Assembly (NCBI RefSeq): GCF_018760365.1
Contig: NZ_JAHIAB010000001.1
Location: 203,813-267,812, forward strand
Origin: Pseudooceanicola endophyticus
GTDB taxonomy: Bacteria; Pseudomonadota; Alphaproteobacteria; Rhodobacterales; Rhodobacteraceae
DNA length: 64,000 nucleotides
Reading direction: 5' to 3'
Under the pieces are notes generated by a model that was not told where the DNA came from, made no database searches, and saw nothing but the letters and a program-made list of their open reading frames with translations. The position numbers and the translations under genes were made by a program. The number at the start of each line of letters is the position of its first letter. The first letter of the stretch is position 1. Positions 44,631 to 53,517 of this stretch are shown one piece after another.

Positions 44631-45845
44631 ATGGAAAGCGCAACTCGCAAAGTGGGCGTCATGATCCAGATATCGCAATCCCCGACGGACGCGGATTTCG
44701 TCCAGAACCCCTACCCGTTCTACGACCGGGCCCGTGCTCAGGGACCGCTGCTGGAATGGACCGATTACGGCGTGCCCGCCGCCTTCAGCTACGCGCTGGT
44801 GAACGCGCTGCTGCGCGACCGGCGCTTCGGCACCAAGCCCCCCGAGGATCTGGAGCCGCCCCGCCCCGCGCATCTCGACGGGTTCTACCGGGTCGAGGAC
44901 CGCTCGATGCTGGCGCAGGAGGGGGCGGCCCACAAGCGGCTGCGCGGGCTGGTGCTGCGCGCCTTCACCTCGCGCCGCATCAACGCCCTTGGCCCCGAGA
45001 TCGAGACCCTGTGCCACCGCCTGATCGACGAGTTTCCCGCCGACCAGCCCTTCGATCTGGTCAGCGCCTATGCGACCCATGTGCCGGTGATCGTGATTGC
45101 CCGGCTGCTGGGCGTCCCCGAGGACATGGCGCCGCAGCTGCTGTTCTGGTCGAACACCATGGTGGCGATGTATCAGGCCCGCCGCGACACCCGCATCGAG
45201 GAAGAGGCCGACCGCGCCTCGGCCGAGTTCTACGACTACATCCGCGGCTATGCCGAGGAGCGCCGCAGCCGCCCCGGCGACGATCTGATCACCGAGCTGC
45301 TGAACGCTGAGGAAGACGGCGAGAAGCTGACCATGGACGAGCTGATCGGCACCTGCATCCTGCTGCTGAACGCCGGCCACGAGGCAACGGTGAACACCCT
45401 TGGCAACGGCGTTCTGACGCTGCTGCGCCACGGAGAGGCGGCGCGCTGGCTGACGCCCGAAACCGTGGACGGCACCGTCGAGGAAATCCTGCGCTACGAC
45501 CCGCCCCTTCACCTCTTCTCGCGCTATGCGCTGGAGGAAGCCGAGGTCGGCGGCCACCTGTTCCGCCGCGGCGACCGGGTGGCCTGCCTGCTGGGATCTG
45601 CAAACCGCGATCCCGACACCTGGGAGGAGCCGAACCGCTTCGACCCGGCCCGACCGGTGAAGACCAACGCGGCCTTCGGCGCCGGGGCGCATTTCTGCAT
45701 CGGCGCGCCGCTCGCCCGCCTGGAGCTGAAGATCGCCCTGCCGGTGCTGTTCCGGCGCTGCCCGAACCTGCGCCTTGCGGAAGAGCCGCGCTATGCGGAT
45801 CTCTACCATTTCCACGGGCTGAAGGACCTGATGGTCACGGTCTGA
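44631..45845 (+). CDS. Cytochrome P450
   Basis: Predicted haem monooxygenase of 404 residues, soluble. The I-helix oxygen-binding motif is AGHEAT, the ExxR motif is EEILRY, and the haem-ligand loop is FGAGAHFCIGAPLAR with the axial Cys. ATG at 44631 is supported by GGGAGG; ATG 44661 is an alternative. No ferredoxin or reductase gene adjoins it, so electrons must come from elsewhere, perhaps the Fpr encoded at 50767. The substrate is unknown. Its promoter must overlap the divergent dctB start. Confidence 0.93.
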   Translation: MESATRKVGVMIQISQSPTDADFVQNPYPFYDRARAQGPLLEWTDYGVPAAFSYALVNALLRDRRFGTKPPEDLEPPRPAHLDGFYRVEDRSMLAQEGAAHKRLRGLVLRAFTSRRINALGPEIETLCHRLIDEFPADQPFDLVSAYATHVPVIVIARLLGVPEDMAPQLLFWSNTMVAMYQARRDTRIEEEADRASAEFYDYIRGYAEERRSRPGDDLITELLNAEEDGEKLTMDELIGTCILLLNAGHEATVNTLGNGVLTLLRHGEAARWLTPETVDGTVEEILRYDPPLHLFSRYALEEAEVGGHLFRRGDRVACLLGSANRDPDTWEEPNRFDPARPVKTNAAFGAGAHFCIGAPLARLELKIALPVLFRRCPNLRLAEEPRYADLYHFHGLKDLMVTV

Positions 45846-45925
45846 TCCCGCACGCGGCCCCGTTGCGCCCCCGACCTTCGCCACCGCAACGCGAGGCCGG
45901 TGGCGCACTCCGCGGCGCCCGGGCT

Positions 45926-45981
45926 CCCTCATCTGGCCGGAAATATCCTGCAGGGGGTCGGGGGGATGCAAAATCCCCCCG
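45926..45981 (+). repeat. Dispersed intergenic repeat, copy H with GGGGGGAT hairpin
   Basis: This copy has the family core (CTCATCTGGCCGGAAATATC), then TGCAGGGGG, then a hairpin GGGGGGAT-gcaaa-ATCCCCCC (45960-45980). It is nearly identical, inverted, to copy I at 58269-58322. It sits between the convergent P450 and Lrp genes and could terminate both. Confidence 0.7.
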
Positions 45982-45992
45982 TTTCACCGCTC

Positions 45993-46454
45993 TCAGAGCG
46001 GCAGCGCGGTGGTCGACTTGATCTCTTCCATCGACAGCAGCGCGGTGACGTTGTGCACCTTCACCTCCGAAATCAGCGCCTGATAGAAGGCGTCATAGGC
46101 GCGCGCATTCTTCACCCGCACCTTCAGGATGTAGTCGATGTCCCCGGCCAGACGGTGCGCCTCCTGCACTTCGGGGCGATCGCGCAGCGCCTTCAGGAAG
46201 GCCGCCTGCCAGTCGGCCTCGTGCTCGCTGGTGCGGATCAGCACGAAGAAGCAGGCGTCAAAGCCCAGGGCCTCGGGATCCAGCACCGCGACCTGCGGCC
46301 CGATGATCCCGGCTTCCTTCATCTTGCGGATCCGGTTCCAGACCGGGGTCTTGGAAGACCCCACTTTCCGGGCAATATCATCCAGGGATTGCGCCGCGTC
46401 CTGCTGCAATTGCAAAAGGATTTTCCGGTCAGTCTCGTCCAGACGGACACTCAT
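45993..46454 (-). CDS. Lrp/AsnC-family transcriptional regulator
   Basis: DNA-binding regulator of 153 residues. The helix-turn-helix is DETDRKILLQLQQDAAQSLDDIARKVGSSKTPVWNRIRKM (parts: LDDIARKVGSSKTPVW), and the C-terminal RAM domain has RLAGDIDYILKVRVKNARAYDAFY. The ATG at 46454 begins MSVRLDETD as usual. It is divergent from cysG, the first gene of the sulfur operon, across 131 AT-rich bases, so it probably controls that operon. The effector may be a sulfur or amino-acid metabolite, which is inferred. Confidence 0.9.
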   Translation of the reverse strand: MSVRLDETDRKILLQLQQDAAQSLDDIARKVGSSKTPVWNRIRKMKEAGIIGPQVAVLDPEALGFDACFFVLIRTSEHEADWQAAFLKALRDRPEVQEAHRLAGDIDYILKVRVKNARAYDAFYQALISEVKVHNVTALLSMEEIKSTTALPL

Positions 46455-46503
46455 TCCCGCTTCTCCACCGGCTTTGGAACGTTTCGTGACGTGCCAGACA
46501 TCA

Positions 46504-46560
46504 GGGAAACGAAATTCCTTATTTCCCGACCCCCATGGCACGAACACAGGATTATTTCCT
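46504..46560. promoter_or_regulatory. Inverted and direct repeats in the Lrp-cysG gap
   Basis: GGGAAA-N12-TTTCCC spans 46504-46527. TTATTTCC occurs at 46519-46526 and 46552-46559, 33 bases apart (three helix turns). The patch is AT-rich, as expected for Lrp binding. A possible cysG -10 TATTCT follows at 46560-46565. Confidence 0.4.
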
Positions 46561-46585
46561 ATTCTAGGGGCAAGTCAACGCCACC

Positions 46586-47599
46586 ATGAAAAGCCCCGAC
46601 ATGCGACATTTTCCGATCTTTCTGGACATGGACCGCACCCGCGTCATCGTCTCGGGCGGGGGTGACGCTGCGCTGGCCAAGCTGCGGCTGCTGCTGAAGA
46701 CCAATGCGGCGATCACCGTTCATGCCCTCCGCCCGCTGCCCGAGATCCGCGACCTGGCCCGCAACGGCCGGCTGCACCTGACGGATGCGCCGCTGGACGC
46801 CACTGCCCTTTCCGACGCGACGCTGGTCTATGCCGCCGACGAGGATGCCGCCCGCGATGCCGCGACCATGGCCCTGGCCCGCGCCGCCGGCGTGCTGGGC
46901 AATATCGTCGACGATCTCGAGGGGTCCGACTTCATCACCCCCGCCATGGTCGACCGCGCGCCGCTGACCATCGCCATCGGCACCGAGGGCGCCGCCCCCA
47001 TGCTGGCCCGCGCCGTCAAGCGCGACCTTGAGGAGCGCCTGCCCGCCGCCACCGCGGAGCTTGCCCGCGCCGCCCAGGCCTTCCGCCCCCGTGCGGAGGC
47101 CCTGCCCCATGGCCGCGCCCGCCGCGCCTTCTGGGCCGAGTGGTTCGAAAGCCACGGCCCTGCGGCCCACGGCAACGGCACGGCCCTTGAGGCCGCGCTG
47201 GAAACACTGCTCAAGCGCCACCTTTCCGGGCAAGACGCCGAAGGACGCATCACCCTGACCTTCACCGCCAGCGCCGATCCGGACCTGATGACGCTGAAGG
47301 CCCGCAAGGCCCTCGACAGTGCCGACGTGGTCATCCACGATGACGACATCGCGCCCGGCATCCTCGAACTGGCCCGGCGCGAGGCGCGCCTGATCTCCCT
47401 GGCGCCCGCCTCCAACCGCATTCCGCCGCTGCACCAGCTCCTCGCGCTCGAGGCCGATGGCGGCGCCCATGTGCTCTACATTTCCGGTGCCCCGCTGTCC
47501 CGCTCTCTCGGGGCGGCCTGCCGCCGCAGCGGCATCACCGTCGACATCATTCCCGGCATCGCCGCCCGCGACGCGGCGCAACTGAAGGAAACCGCCTGA
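46586..47599 (+). CDS. cysG: CysG-type precorrin-2 dehydrogenase/ferrochelatase with half a SUMT domain
   Basis: Expected to oxidise precorrin-2 and insert iron to make sirohaem for sulfite reductase. The N-terminal Rossmann domain (residues 1-150; VIVSGGGDAALAKLRLLL, VYAADEDAARD, GNIVDDLEGSDFITPA) is intact. From about residue 217 there is only the first half of the uroporphyrinogen methyltransferase domain (SADPDLMTLKARKALDSADVVIHDD); it ends after VDIIPGIAARDA at 337 residues against about 460 for full CysG. The signature GAGPGDP reads TASADPD, so methyltransferase activity is unlikely; a separate CobA would be needed. Confidence 0.83.
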   Translation: MKSPDMRHFPIFLDMDRTRVIVSGGGDAALAKLRLLLKTNAAITVHALRPLPEIRDLARNGRLHLTDAPLDATALSDATLVYAADEDAARDAATMALARAAGVLGNIVDDLEGSDFITPAMVDRAPLTIAIGTEGAAPMLARAVKRDLEERLPAATAELARAAQAFRPRAEALPHGRARRAFWAEWFESHGPAAHGNGTALEAALETLLKRHLSGQDAEGRITLTFTASADPDLMTLKARKALDSADVVIHDDDIAPGILELARREARLISLAPASNRIPPLHQLLALEADGGAHVLYISGAPLSRSLGAACRRSGITVDIIPGIAARDAAQLKETA

Positions 47600-47600
47600 C

Positions 47601-47900
47601 ATGCCCCGTCCCTTTACGCCCAAGGTCGTCACCGCCAATGCCCTTCTTGAGGGCGATGTCGTCTACTTCACCGCAGCCGACACCTGGACCCGCCAGCTGG
47701 CCGAGGCCGAACTGCTGCACGATGCCGAAACCGCCGAGGCCCGCCTGGCCGTTGCCGCGCAGCAGCAGGACCAGATCGTCGGCGCCTACCTGACCGACAT
47801 GAAGGACGGCGACGCCGGTCCCGAACCCACCCATTTCCGAGAGGAGTTCCGCCGCACGGGCCCCTCGAACTACTTCCACGGCAAGCAAGCGGAGGCCTGA
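47601..47900 (+). CDS. DUF2849 protein of the sulfite reductase operon
   Basis: A 99-residue protein of the DUF2849 family that is regularly found between cysG and cysI in Rhodobacteraceae. It shows PKVVTANALLEGDVVYFTAADTWTRQLAEAEL and a C-terminal GPSNYFHGKQAEA (parts quoted). It begins one base after the cysG stop and ends 4 bases before cysI. The function is not known; context points to sulfite reductase. Confidence 0.87.
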   Translation: MPRPFTPKVVTANALLEGDVVYFTAADTWTRQLAEAELLHDAETAEARLAVAAQQQDQIVGAYLTDMKDGDAGPEPTHFREEFRRTGPSNYFHGKQAEA

Positions 47901-47904
47901 GCCC

Positions 47905-49578
47905 ATGTACCAGTACAACGACTTCGACCGCGCCTTCCTGGCGGCCCGCAACGCCCAGTTCCGCCAGCAGGTGGAACGCCGCATCGACGGATCCCTGACC
48001 GAGGAAGAGTTCCGCCCGCTGCGCCTGATGAATGGCCTCTACCTGCAGCTGCACGCCTACATGCTGCGCGTCGCCATCCCCTATGGCACGCTGCGCGGCG
48101 AACAGATGCGGATGCTCGCGACCATCGCCGACAAGTGGGACAAGGGCTATGGCCACTTCACCACCCGCCAGAACATCCAGTACAACTGGCCGAAACTGCC
48201 GGATGTGCCGGATATCCTCGACGCGCTCGGCGAGGTGCAGCTGCACGCCATCCAGACCTCGGGCAACACCATCCGCAACGTGACCGCCGACCATTTCGCC
48301 GGTGCCGCAGCAGATGAAATCGCCGATCCCCGCCCCGTCGCGGAACTGCTGCGCCAGTGGTCCACCGATCACCCGGAATTCCAGTTCCTGCCGCGCAAGT
48401 TCAAGCTGGCCGTGTCGGGCGCCGAACACGACCGCGCGGTGCTGCGCGCCCATGACATCGGCATCCAGCTGGTCGAGAAGGACGGCCAGCGCGGCGTCCG
48501 CGTCTTCGTCGGCGGCGGCCTGGGCCGGACGCCCGTCATCGGCAAGGTCATCAAGGACTTCCTGCCGGAAGCCGACATGCTGCCCTACCTGGAGGCCATC
48601 GTCTCGGTCTACAACACGCTGGGTCGGCGCGACAACAAGTACAAGGCGCGCATCAAGATCACCGTGAACGAGAACGGGCTGGAAACCATCAAGCAGAAGG
48701 CCGAGGAACGCTTTGCCGTCCTCAAGCCCCTGTTCGAGGGCGTCGATCAGCAGATGCTGGCCGGGATCCGCGCGATGTTCGCCGCCCCCGCCTTCCGCAA
48801 CGCGCCCCTTGAGGGCTACGAGGAAGCGCGCGCCGCCTCCCCCGCCTTCCGTGCCTGGACCGACACCAACCTGTCGGCCCACAAGCAAGAGGGTTATGCC
48901 ATCGTCACCGTCTCGCTCAAGAAGCATGGCGAGACGCCCGGCGATGCGACCTCGGAGCAGATGCGCCTGCTGGCCGATCTGGCCGAAAAGTACGGCCATG
49001 ACGACATCCGCATCAGCCACGAACAGAACGTCATCCTGCCCCATGTCCACAAGTCGGACCTGCCCGCGCTCTACGAGGCGCTGAAGCCTGCGGGCCTGGC
49101 AACCGCGAACGTCGGGCTGGTGTCGGACATCATCGCCTGCCCCGGCATGGATTACTGCGCGCTGGCGACCGCCCGCTCGATCCCCGTCGCCCAGGAGATC
49201 GCCACCCGTTTCGAAGAGCTCAAGCTGGAGCACGAGGTCGGCCCCCTGAAGATCAAGATCTCGGGCTGCATCAACGCCTGCGGCCACCACCACGTGGGCC
49301 ATATCGGCATCCTGGGGCTGGACCGCGCGGGCGTCGAGAACTACCAGATCACCCTGGGCGGCGATGGCTCCGAGGATGCGGCGCTTGGCGAACGCACCGG
49401 GCCCGGCTTTGCCTATGACGAGATCACCGGCGCGATCGAGACCATCGTGAAAACCTATCTCGGCCTGCGCGAGGGCGCAGAGGAAACCTTCCTCGCCGCC
49501 TATCGCCGGGTCGGTGCGCAGCCCTTCAAGGACGCGCTCTATCCCGAGAAAGCTGAAAGGAAGGCCGATGCCGCCTGA
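47905..49578 (+). CDS. cysI: Nitrite/sulfite reductase haemoprotein (CysI)
   Basis: Sirohaem and [4Fe-4S] enzyme of 557 residues that reduces sulfite to sulfide with six electrons. The paired ferredoxin-like repeats are visible, with RQNIQYNWPKL near the start of the substrate site, and the cluster ligands C-x5-C (CPGMDYC) and C-x3-C (SGCINACGHHH). No CysJ flavoprotein follows; the Fpr-type reductase at the end of the operon suggests a ferredoxin-dependent system. A purely assimilatory nitrite role is less likely given cysH next door. Confidence 0.92.
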   Translation: MYQYNDFDRAFLAARNAQFRQQVERRIDGSLTEEEFRPLRLMNGLYLQLHAYMLRVAIPYGTLRGEQMRMLATIADKWDKGYGHFTTRQNIQYNWPKLPDVPDILDALGEVQLHAIQTSGNTIRNVTADHFAGAAADEIADPRPVAELLRQWSTDHPEFQFLPRKFKLAVSGAEHDRAVLRAHDIGIQLVEKDGQRGVRVFVGGGLGRTPVIGKVIKDFLPEADMLPYLEAIVSVYNTLGRRDNKYKARIKITVNENGLETIKQKAEERFAVLKPLFEGVDQQMLAGIRAMFAAPAFRNAPLEGYEEARAASPAFRAWTDTNLSAHKQEGYAIVTVSLKKHGETPGDATSEQMRLLADLAEKYGHDDIRISHEQNVILPHVHKSDLPALYEALKPAGLATANVGLVSDIIACPGMDYCALATARSIPVAQEIATRFEELKLEHEVGPLKIKISGCINACGHHHVGHIGILGLDRAGVENYQITLGGDGSEDAALGERTGPGFAYDEITGAIETIVKTYLGLREGAEETFLAAYRRVGAQPFKDALYPEKAERKADAA

Positions 49579-50329
49579 AGCAGCCATGGATTTCGGGGGT
49601 GCCCCCTCGCCGGATATCACGGCGCGGGTGCAATCCCTGAATGATCGTTACCGCCACCACGGCGCAACCTCGGTGCTGGAAGCGGCGCTGAAGGATCATG
49701 ACGTCGGCGATCTGGCGATGGTCAGCTCTTTCGGAGCCGAGTCGGTGGCCCTGCTGCACCTTGTCTCGATGGTGGACCGGAGCGTTCCGGTCTACTTCAT
49801 CGACACGCTGATGCTGTTCCAGGAGACGCTGGATTACCAGGTCGAGGTCGCCGAACGGCTGGGCCTGAAGAACATGCGGGTGATCCGTCCCGCCCCCGCG
49901 GCCCTCTCCAAGGAGGACCCGGACGACACGCTGCACCTGTTTGACACCGACGCCTGCTGCGCCCTGCGCAAGACGCGGCCCCTCCAGCAGGTGCTGGGCC
50001 AGTTCGACGGCTGGATCACCGGGCGCAAGCGCTTCCAGAGCGCGACCCGCGCCGCGCTGGAGTTCTTCGAGGCCGACGGGCCCGACCGCATCAAGGTCAA
50101 CCCGCTGGCGCACTGGACCCCCGAGGACGTGCGCAACTACATGGAAGAGAACCGCCTGCCCAAGCATCCGCTGGTGGCAAAGGGGTACCCCTCCATCGGC
50201 TGCGCGCCCTGCACCAGCCCGGTCAAGCCGGGCGAAGACCCCCGCGCCGGACGCTGGCGCGGACAGGACAAGACGGAATGCGGCATCCACGTCGTGGATG
50301 GCAAGATCGTGAGAGGACCGAAAGCATGA
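49568..50329 (+). CDS. cysH: Adenylylsulfate (APS) reductase, CysH
   Basis: Reduces adenylylsulfate to sulfite, 253 residues. The nucleotide-binding fold has MVSSFGAESVALLHL and YFIDTLMLFQETLDY. A Cys pair in TDACCALRKTRPL and a C-x2-C in IGCAPCTSP mark the [4Fe-4S] APS type rather than the PAPS type. The C-terminal ECGIH carries the catalytic Cys. The ATG at 49568 has an AAGGAAGG site and overlaps cysI by 11 bases; ATG 49586 is an alternative. Confidence 0.93.
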   Translation: MPPEAAMDFGGAPSPDITARVQSLNDRYRHHGATSVLEAALKDHDVGDLAMVSSFGAESVALLHLVSMVDRSVPVYFIDTLMLFQETLDYQVEVAERLGLKNMRVIRPAPAALSKEDPDDTLHLFDTDACCALRKTRPLQQVLGQFDGWITGRKRFQSATRAALEFFEADGPDRIKVNPLAHWTPEDVRNYMEENRLPKHPLVAKGYPSIGCAPCTSPVKPGEDPRAGRWRGQDKTECGIHVVDGKIVRGPKA

Positions 50330-50709
50330 GCATTATCGTGACCGATGAGGGCTTCTCGGCCCTGGACTGGGCTGCCGACCTGCCGGAGACGGACGTGGTG
50401 GTGCTGGCCTCCGATACCGACCCGCAAACCGCCGAAGCCGGCGCCGCTGCCCTGGTCAAGGTCGAATTTCCCTCCTTCGCGGACGGACGCGGCTTTACCA
50501 TTGCCCGGGTTCTGCGCCAGAAAGGCTATACCGGCAAGCTGCGCGCCGTGGGCCATGTCATCGCCGATCAGTATGCGATGGCCCGCCGCTCTGGTTTCGA
50601 CGAGGTCGAGATCAGCGACGACCTGGCCGCGCGCCAGCCGGAAAAACAGTGGAAGTTTCGGGCAGATTGGACGGCGCATGACTATCAGTCGCGCCTGCGT
50701 CACGCCTGA
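50326..50709 (+). CDS. DUF934 protein of the sulfur assimilation operon
   Basis: A 127-residue protein of the DUF934 family, which is a constant partner of CysI/CysH in proteobacteria. It shows DVVVLASDTDPQ, VEFPSFADGRGFTIARVLR (key part FADGRGFTIARVLR) and AVGHVIADQYAMARRSGFD. The ATG overlaps the cysH stop (ATGA). No enzymatic activity is established; a helper role in sulfite reduction is likely. Confidence 0.9.
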   Translation: MSIIVTDEGFSALDWAADLPETDVVVLASDTDPQTAEAGAAALVKVEFPSFADGRGFTIARVLRQKGYTGKLRAVGHVIADQYAMARRSGFDEVEISDDLAARQPEKQWKFRADWTAHDYQSRLRHA

Positions 50710-50766
50710 GGCTTCCGAAACCGCGATATTCGAGATAGGAAGGATCGCAAGATCCTTTGTGTACAT

Positions 50767-51618
50767 ATGAACCAGACCGCCGTGACCGATACCGCTCCCG
50801 CCCAGAAGGCGACCCCCACCCTGCCCGACGCCCAGACCGTGACCTTCGTCAAGCACTGGACCGACCGGCTGTTCAGCTTCCGCGTTTCGCGGCCCGCCTC
50901 GCTGCGCTTCCGCTCGGGCGAATTCGTGATGATCGGCCTGATGGGCGATCCCGACGAAAAGACCGGCCGCCAGAAACCGATCCTGCGCGCCTATTCCATC
51001 GCCTCCCCCTCCTGGGACGAGGAGCTGGAGTTCTACTCGATCAAGGTGCCGGACGGTCCGCTGACCTCGCGCCTCCAGAAGATCGAGGTCGGCGACCAGA
51101 TCATCCTGCGCCCGAAACCCGTGGGCACGCTGGTGCATGACGCGCTGCTGCCCGGCAAGCGGCTGTGGTTCTTCGCCACCGGCACCGGTTTCGCGCCCTT
51201 CGCCTCGCTGCTGCGCGAACCGCAGACCTACGAGGATTACGACGAGGTGGTGATCACCCACACCTGCCGCACCCTGGGCGAACTGACCTACGGCGCCCAG
51301 CTGATCGAGGACCTCAAGACCGACGAGCTGCTGAACGAGCTGATCGGCGAGGGCTTCTGGAAGAAGATCCGCTACTACCCGACCACCACCCGCGAGGAGA
51401 GCCCGAAGATGGGCCGCATCACCGACCTGATGCGCTCCGGAGAGGTGTTCGCGGATCTCGATATCGCGCCGATCAACCCGGAAACCGACCGCGGCATGGT
51501 CTGCGGCAACCTGGCTTTCAACATCGAGATCAAGGAGCTGCTCGAGGGCTACGGCCTGGAAGAGGGCGCCAACTCCGATCCCAAGCATTACGTGGTCGAA
51601 AAGGCCTTCGTGGACTGA
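50767..51618 (+). CDS. fpr: Ferredoxin-NADP reductase
   Basis: FAD enzyme of 283 residues that moves electrons between NADPH and ferredoxin or flavodoxin. The FAD motif is LRAYSIASP, with FATGTGFAPFASLLR for NADP binding and the C-terminal VCGNLAFN and KHYVVEKAFVD. Encoded 57 bases after the DUF934 gene, on the same strand, it probably supplies CysI; the upstream context of an AT-rich spacer leaves room for a separate promoter. A strong terminator follows. Confidence 0.92.
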   Translation: MNQTAVTDTAPAQKATPTLPDAQTVTFVKHWTDRLFSFRVSRPASLRFRSGEFVMIGLMGDPDEKTGRQKPILRAYSIASPSWDEELEFYSIKVPDGPLTSRLQKIEVGDQIILRPKPVGTLVHDALLPGKRLWFFATGTGFAPFASLLREPQTYEDYDEVVITHTCRTLGELTYGAQLIEDLKTDELLNELIGEGFWKKIRYYPTTTREESPKMGRITDLMRSGEVFADLDIAPINPETDRGMVCGNLAFNIEIKELLEGYGLEEGANSDPKHYVVEKAFVD

Positions 51619-51638
51619 CCCATGGTCAGCCGGAATGG

Positions 51639-51670
51639 AAAGGGCAGCGGGACCCCCCGCTGCCCTTTTT
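51639..51670 (+). terminator. Rho-independent terminator after fpr
   Basis: AAAGGGCAGCGGG (51639-51651) pairs perfectly over 13 bases with CCCGCTGCCCTTT (51656-51668) around ACCC, followed by further T. Confidence 0.92.
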
Positions 51671-51701
51671 GCATTCCCGGGATGAAACAGCGAAAAGCCG
51701 C

Positions 51702-51730
51702 TTGAAAATCAGCCTTCCGAGGCTTATTTT
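51702..51730 (+). promoter_or_regulatory. Promoter of infC
   Basis: TTGAAA (51702-51707) and TATTTT (51725-51730) are exactly 17 bases apart, giving a start near 51737 and a leader of about 32 bases. Confidence 0.65.
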
Positions 51731-51768
51731 CCCGCCTCAATTCTTCCAACGATCAAAGGAACAAAACC

Positions 51769-52311
51769 ATAGCTCGCAGACCCCACAACGCGCCGCCAAC
51801 CCGAGACACCGGCCCGCGCGTGAACGACCGAATCCGTTGCCCCGAAGTCCGCCTGATCGGCGCCGAAGGCGAAAACCTTGGTGTGGTGACGCCCCAGCGG
51901 GCGATGGCACTTGCCGAGGAAGCAAGCCTCGACCTGGTCGAGATCTCGCCGAATGCAACGCCTCCGGTCTGCAAGATCATGGACTTCGGCAAGTTCAAGT
52001 ACGAACAGCAGAAGCGCGAATCCGAAGCCCGGAAGAAGCAGAAGGTGATCGAGGTCAAGGAAGTCAAATTCCGCCCGAACACCGATGTCCACGACTACGA
52101 CGTGAAGATGAAGAACGTCGTCAAGTTCCTTGAAAAGGGCGACAAGGTGAAGGTGACCCTTCGCTTCCGTGGCCGCGAGATGGCGCACCAGAACCTGGGC
52201 CGCGAACTTCTCGAACGCGTCGCCGAAGACGTCAAGGAACTCGGCAAGGTCGAGAACATGCCGAAGATGGAAGGCCGCCAGATGGTCATGATGATCGGTC
52301 CGCGCGCGTAA
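51769..52311 (+). CDS. infC: Translation initiation factor IF-3, apparent ATA start
   Basis: IF-3 controls start-codon choice and ribosome splitting. The frame from ATA 51769 encodes (M)[20 protein letters not shown], the expected alphaproteobacterial N terminus, 180 residues in total; starting at GTG 51820 would cut it. AAAGGA stands 8 bases before the ATA. Later motifs are normal: [58 protein letters not shown]-3 genes elsewhere use AUU or similar rare starts to limit their own translation, so an AUA start fits known autoregulation. Confidence 0.9.
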   Translation: MARRPHNAPPTRDTGPRVNDRIRCPEVRLIGAEGENLGVVTPQRAMALAEEASLDLVEISPNATPPVCKIMDFGKFKYEQQKRESEARKKQKVIEVKEVKFRPNTDVHDYDVKMKNVVKFLEKGDKVKVTLRFRGREMAHQNLGRELLERVAEDVKELGKVENMPKMEGRQMVMMIGPRA

Positions 52312-52348
52312 CCGCGCCCCGATCCCGACCGTCCCGACGGACCGCTGC

Positions 52349-52382
52349 AAACGCCCTCCCCGACCGGAGGGCGTTTTCTTTT
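52349..52382 (+). terminator. Rho-independent terminator after infC
   Basis: AAACGCCCTCC (52349-52359) pairs perfectly with GGAGGGCGTTT (52366-52376) around CCGACC, then TCTTTT. Confidence 0.9.
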
Positions 52383-52414
52383 GCCCGCCCCCGTCTTCGC
52401 GCCACTCAGCCGCA

Positions 52415-52499
52415 TTCATCTTTCCCCAAATACGGCCGCCGGAGGCGGAACCGGGCGCGCCCCTTTCATCTTTCCCCAAATATGCCCGCCGGAGGCCGG
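52415..52499 (+). repeat. Dispersed intergenic repeat, copies E and F in tandem
   Basis: TTCATCTTTCCCCAAATACG (from 52415) and TTTCATCTTTCCCCAAATAT (from 52464) are each followed by GCCGCCGGAGG or CCCGCCGGAGG. The two copies are 49 bases apart in the same direction as infC, after its terminator and before the convergent molybdopterin gene. Confidence 0.75.
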
Positions 52500-52518
52500 C
52501 GCGCAGCGCCGCCCCCGC

Positions 52519-53513
<995 letters not shown>

Positions 53514-53517
<4 letters not shown>

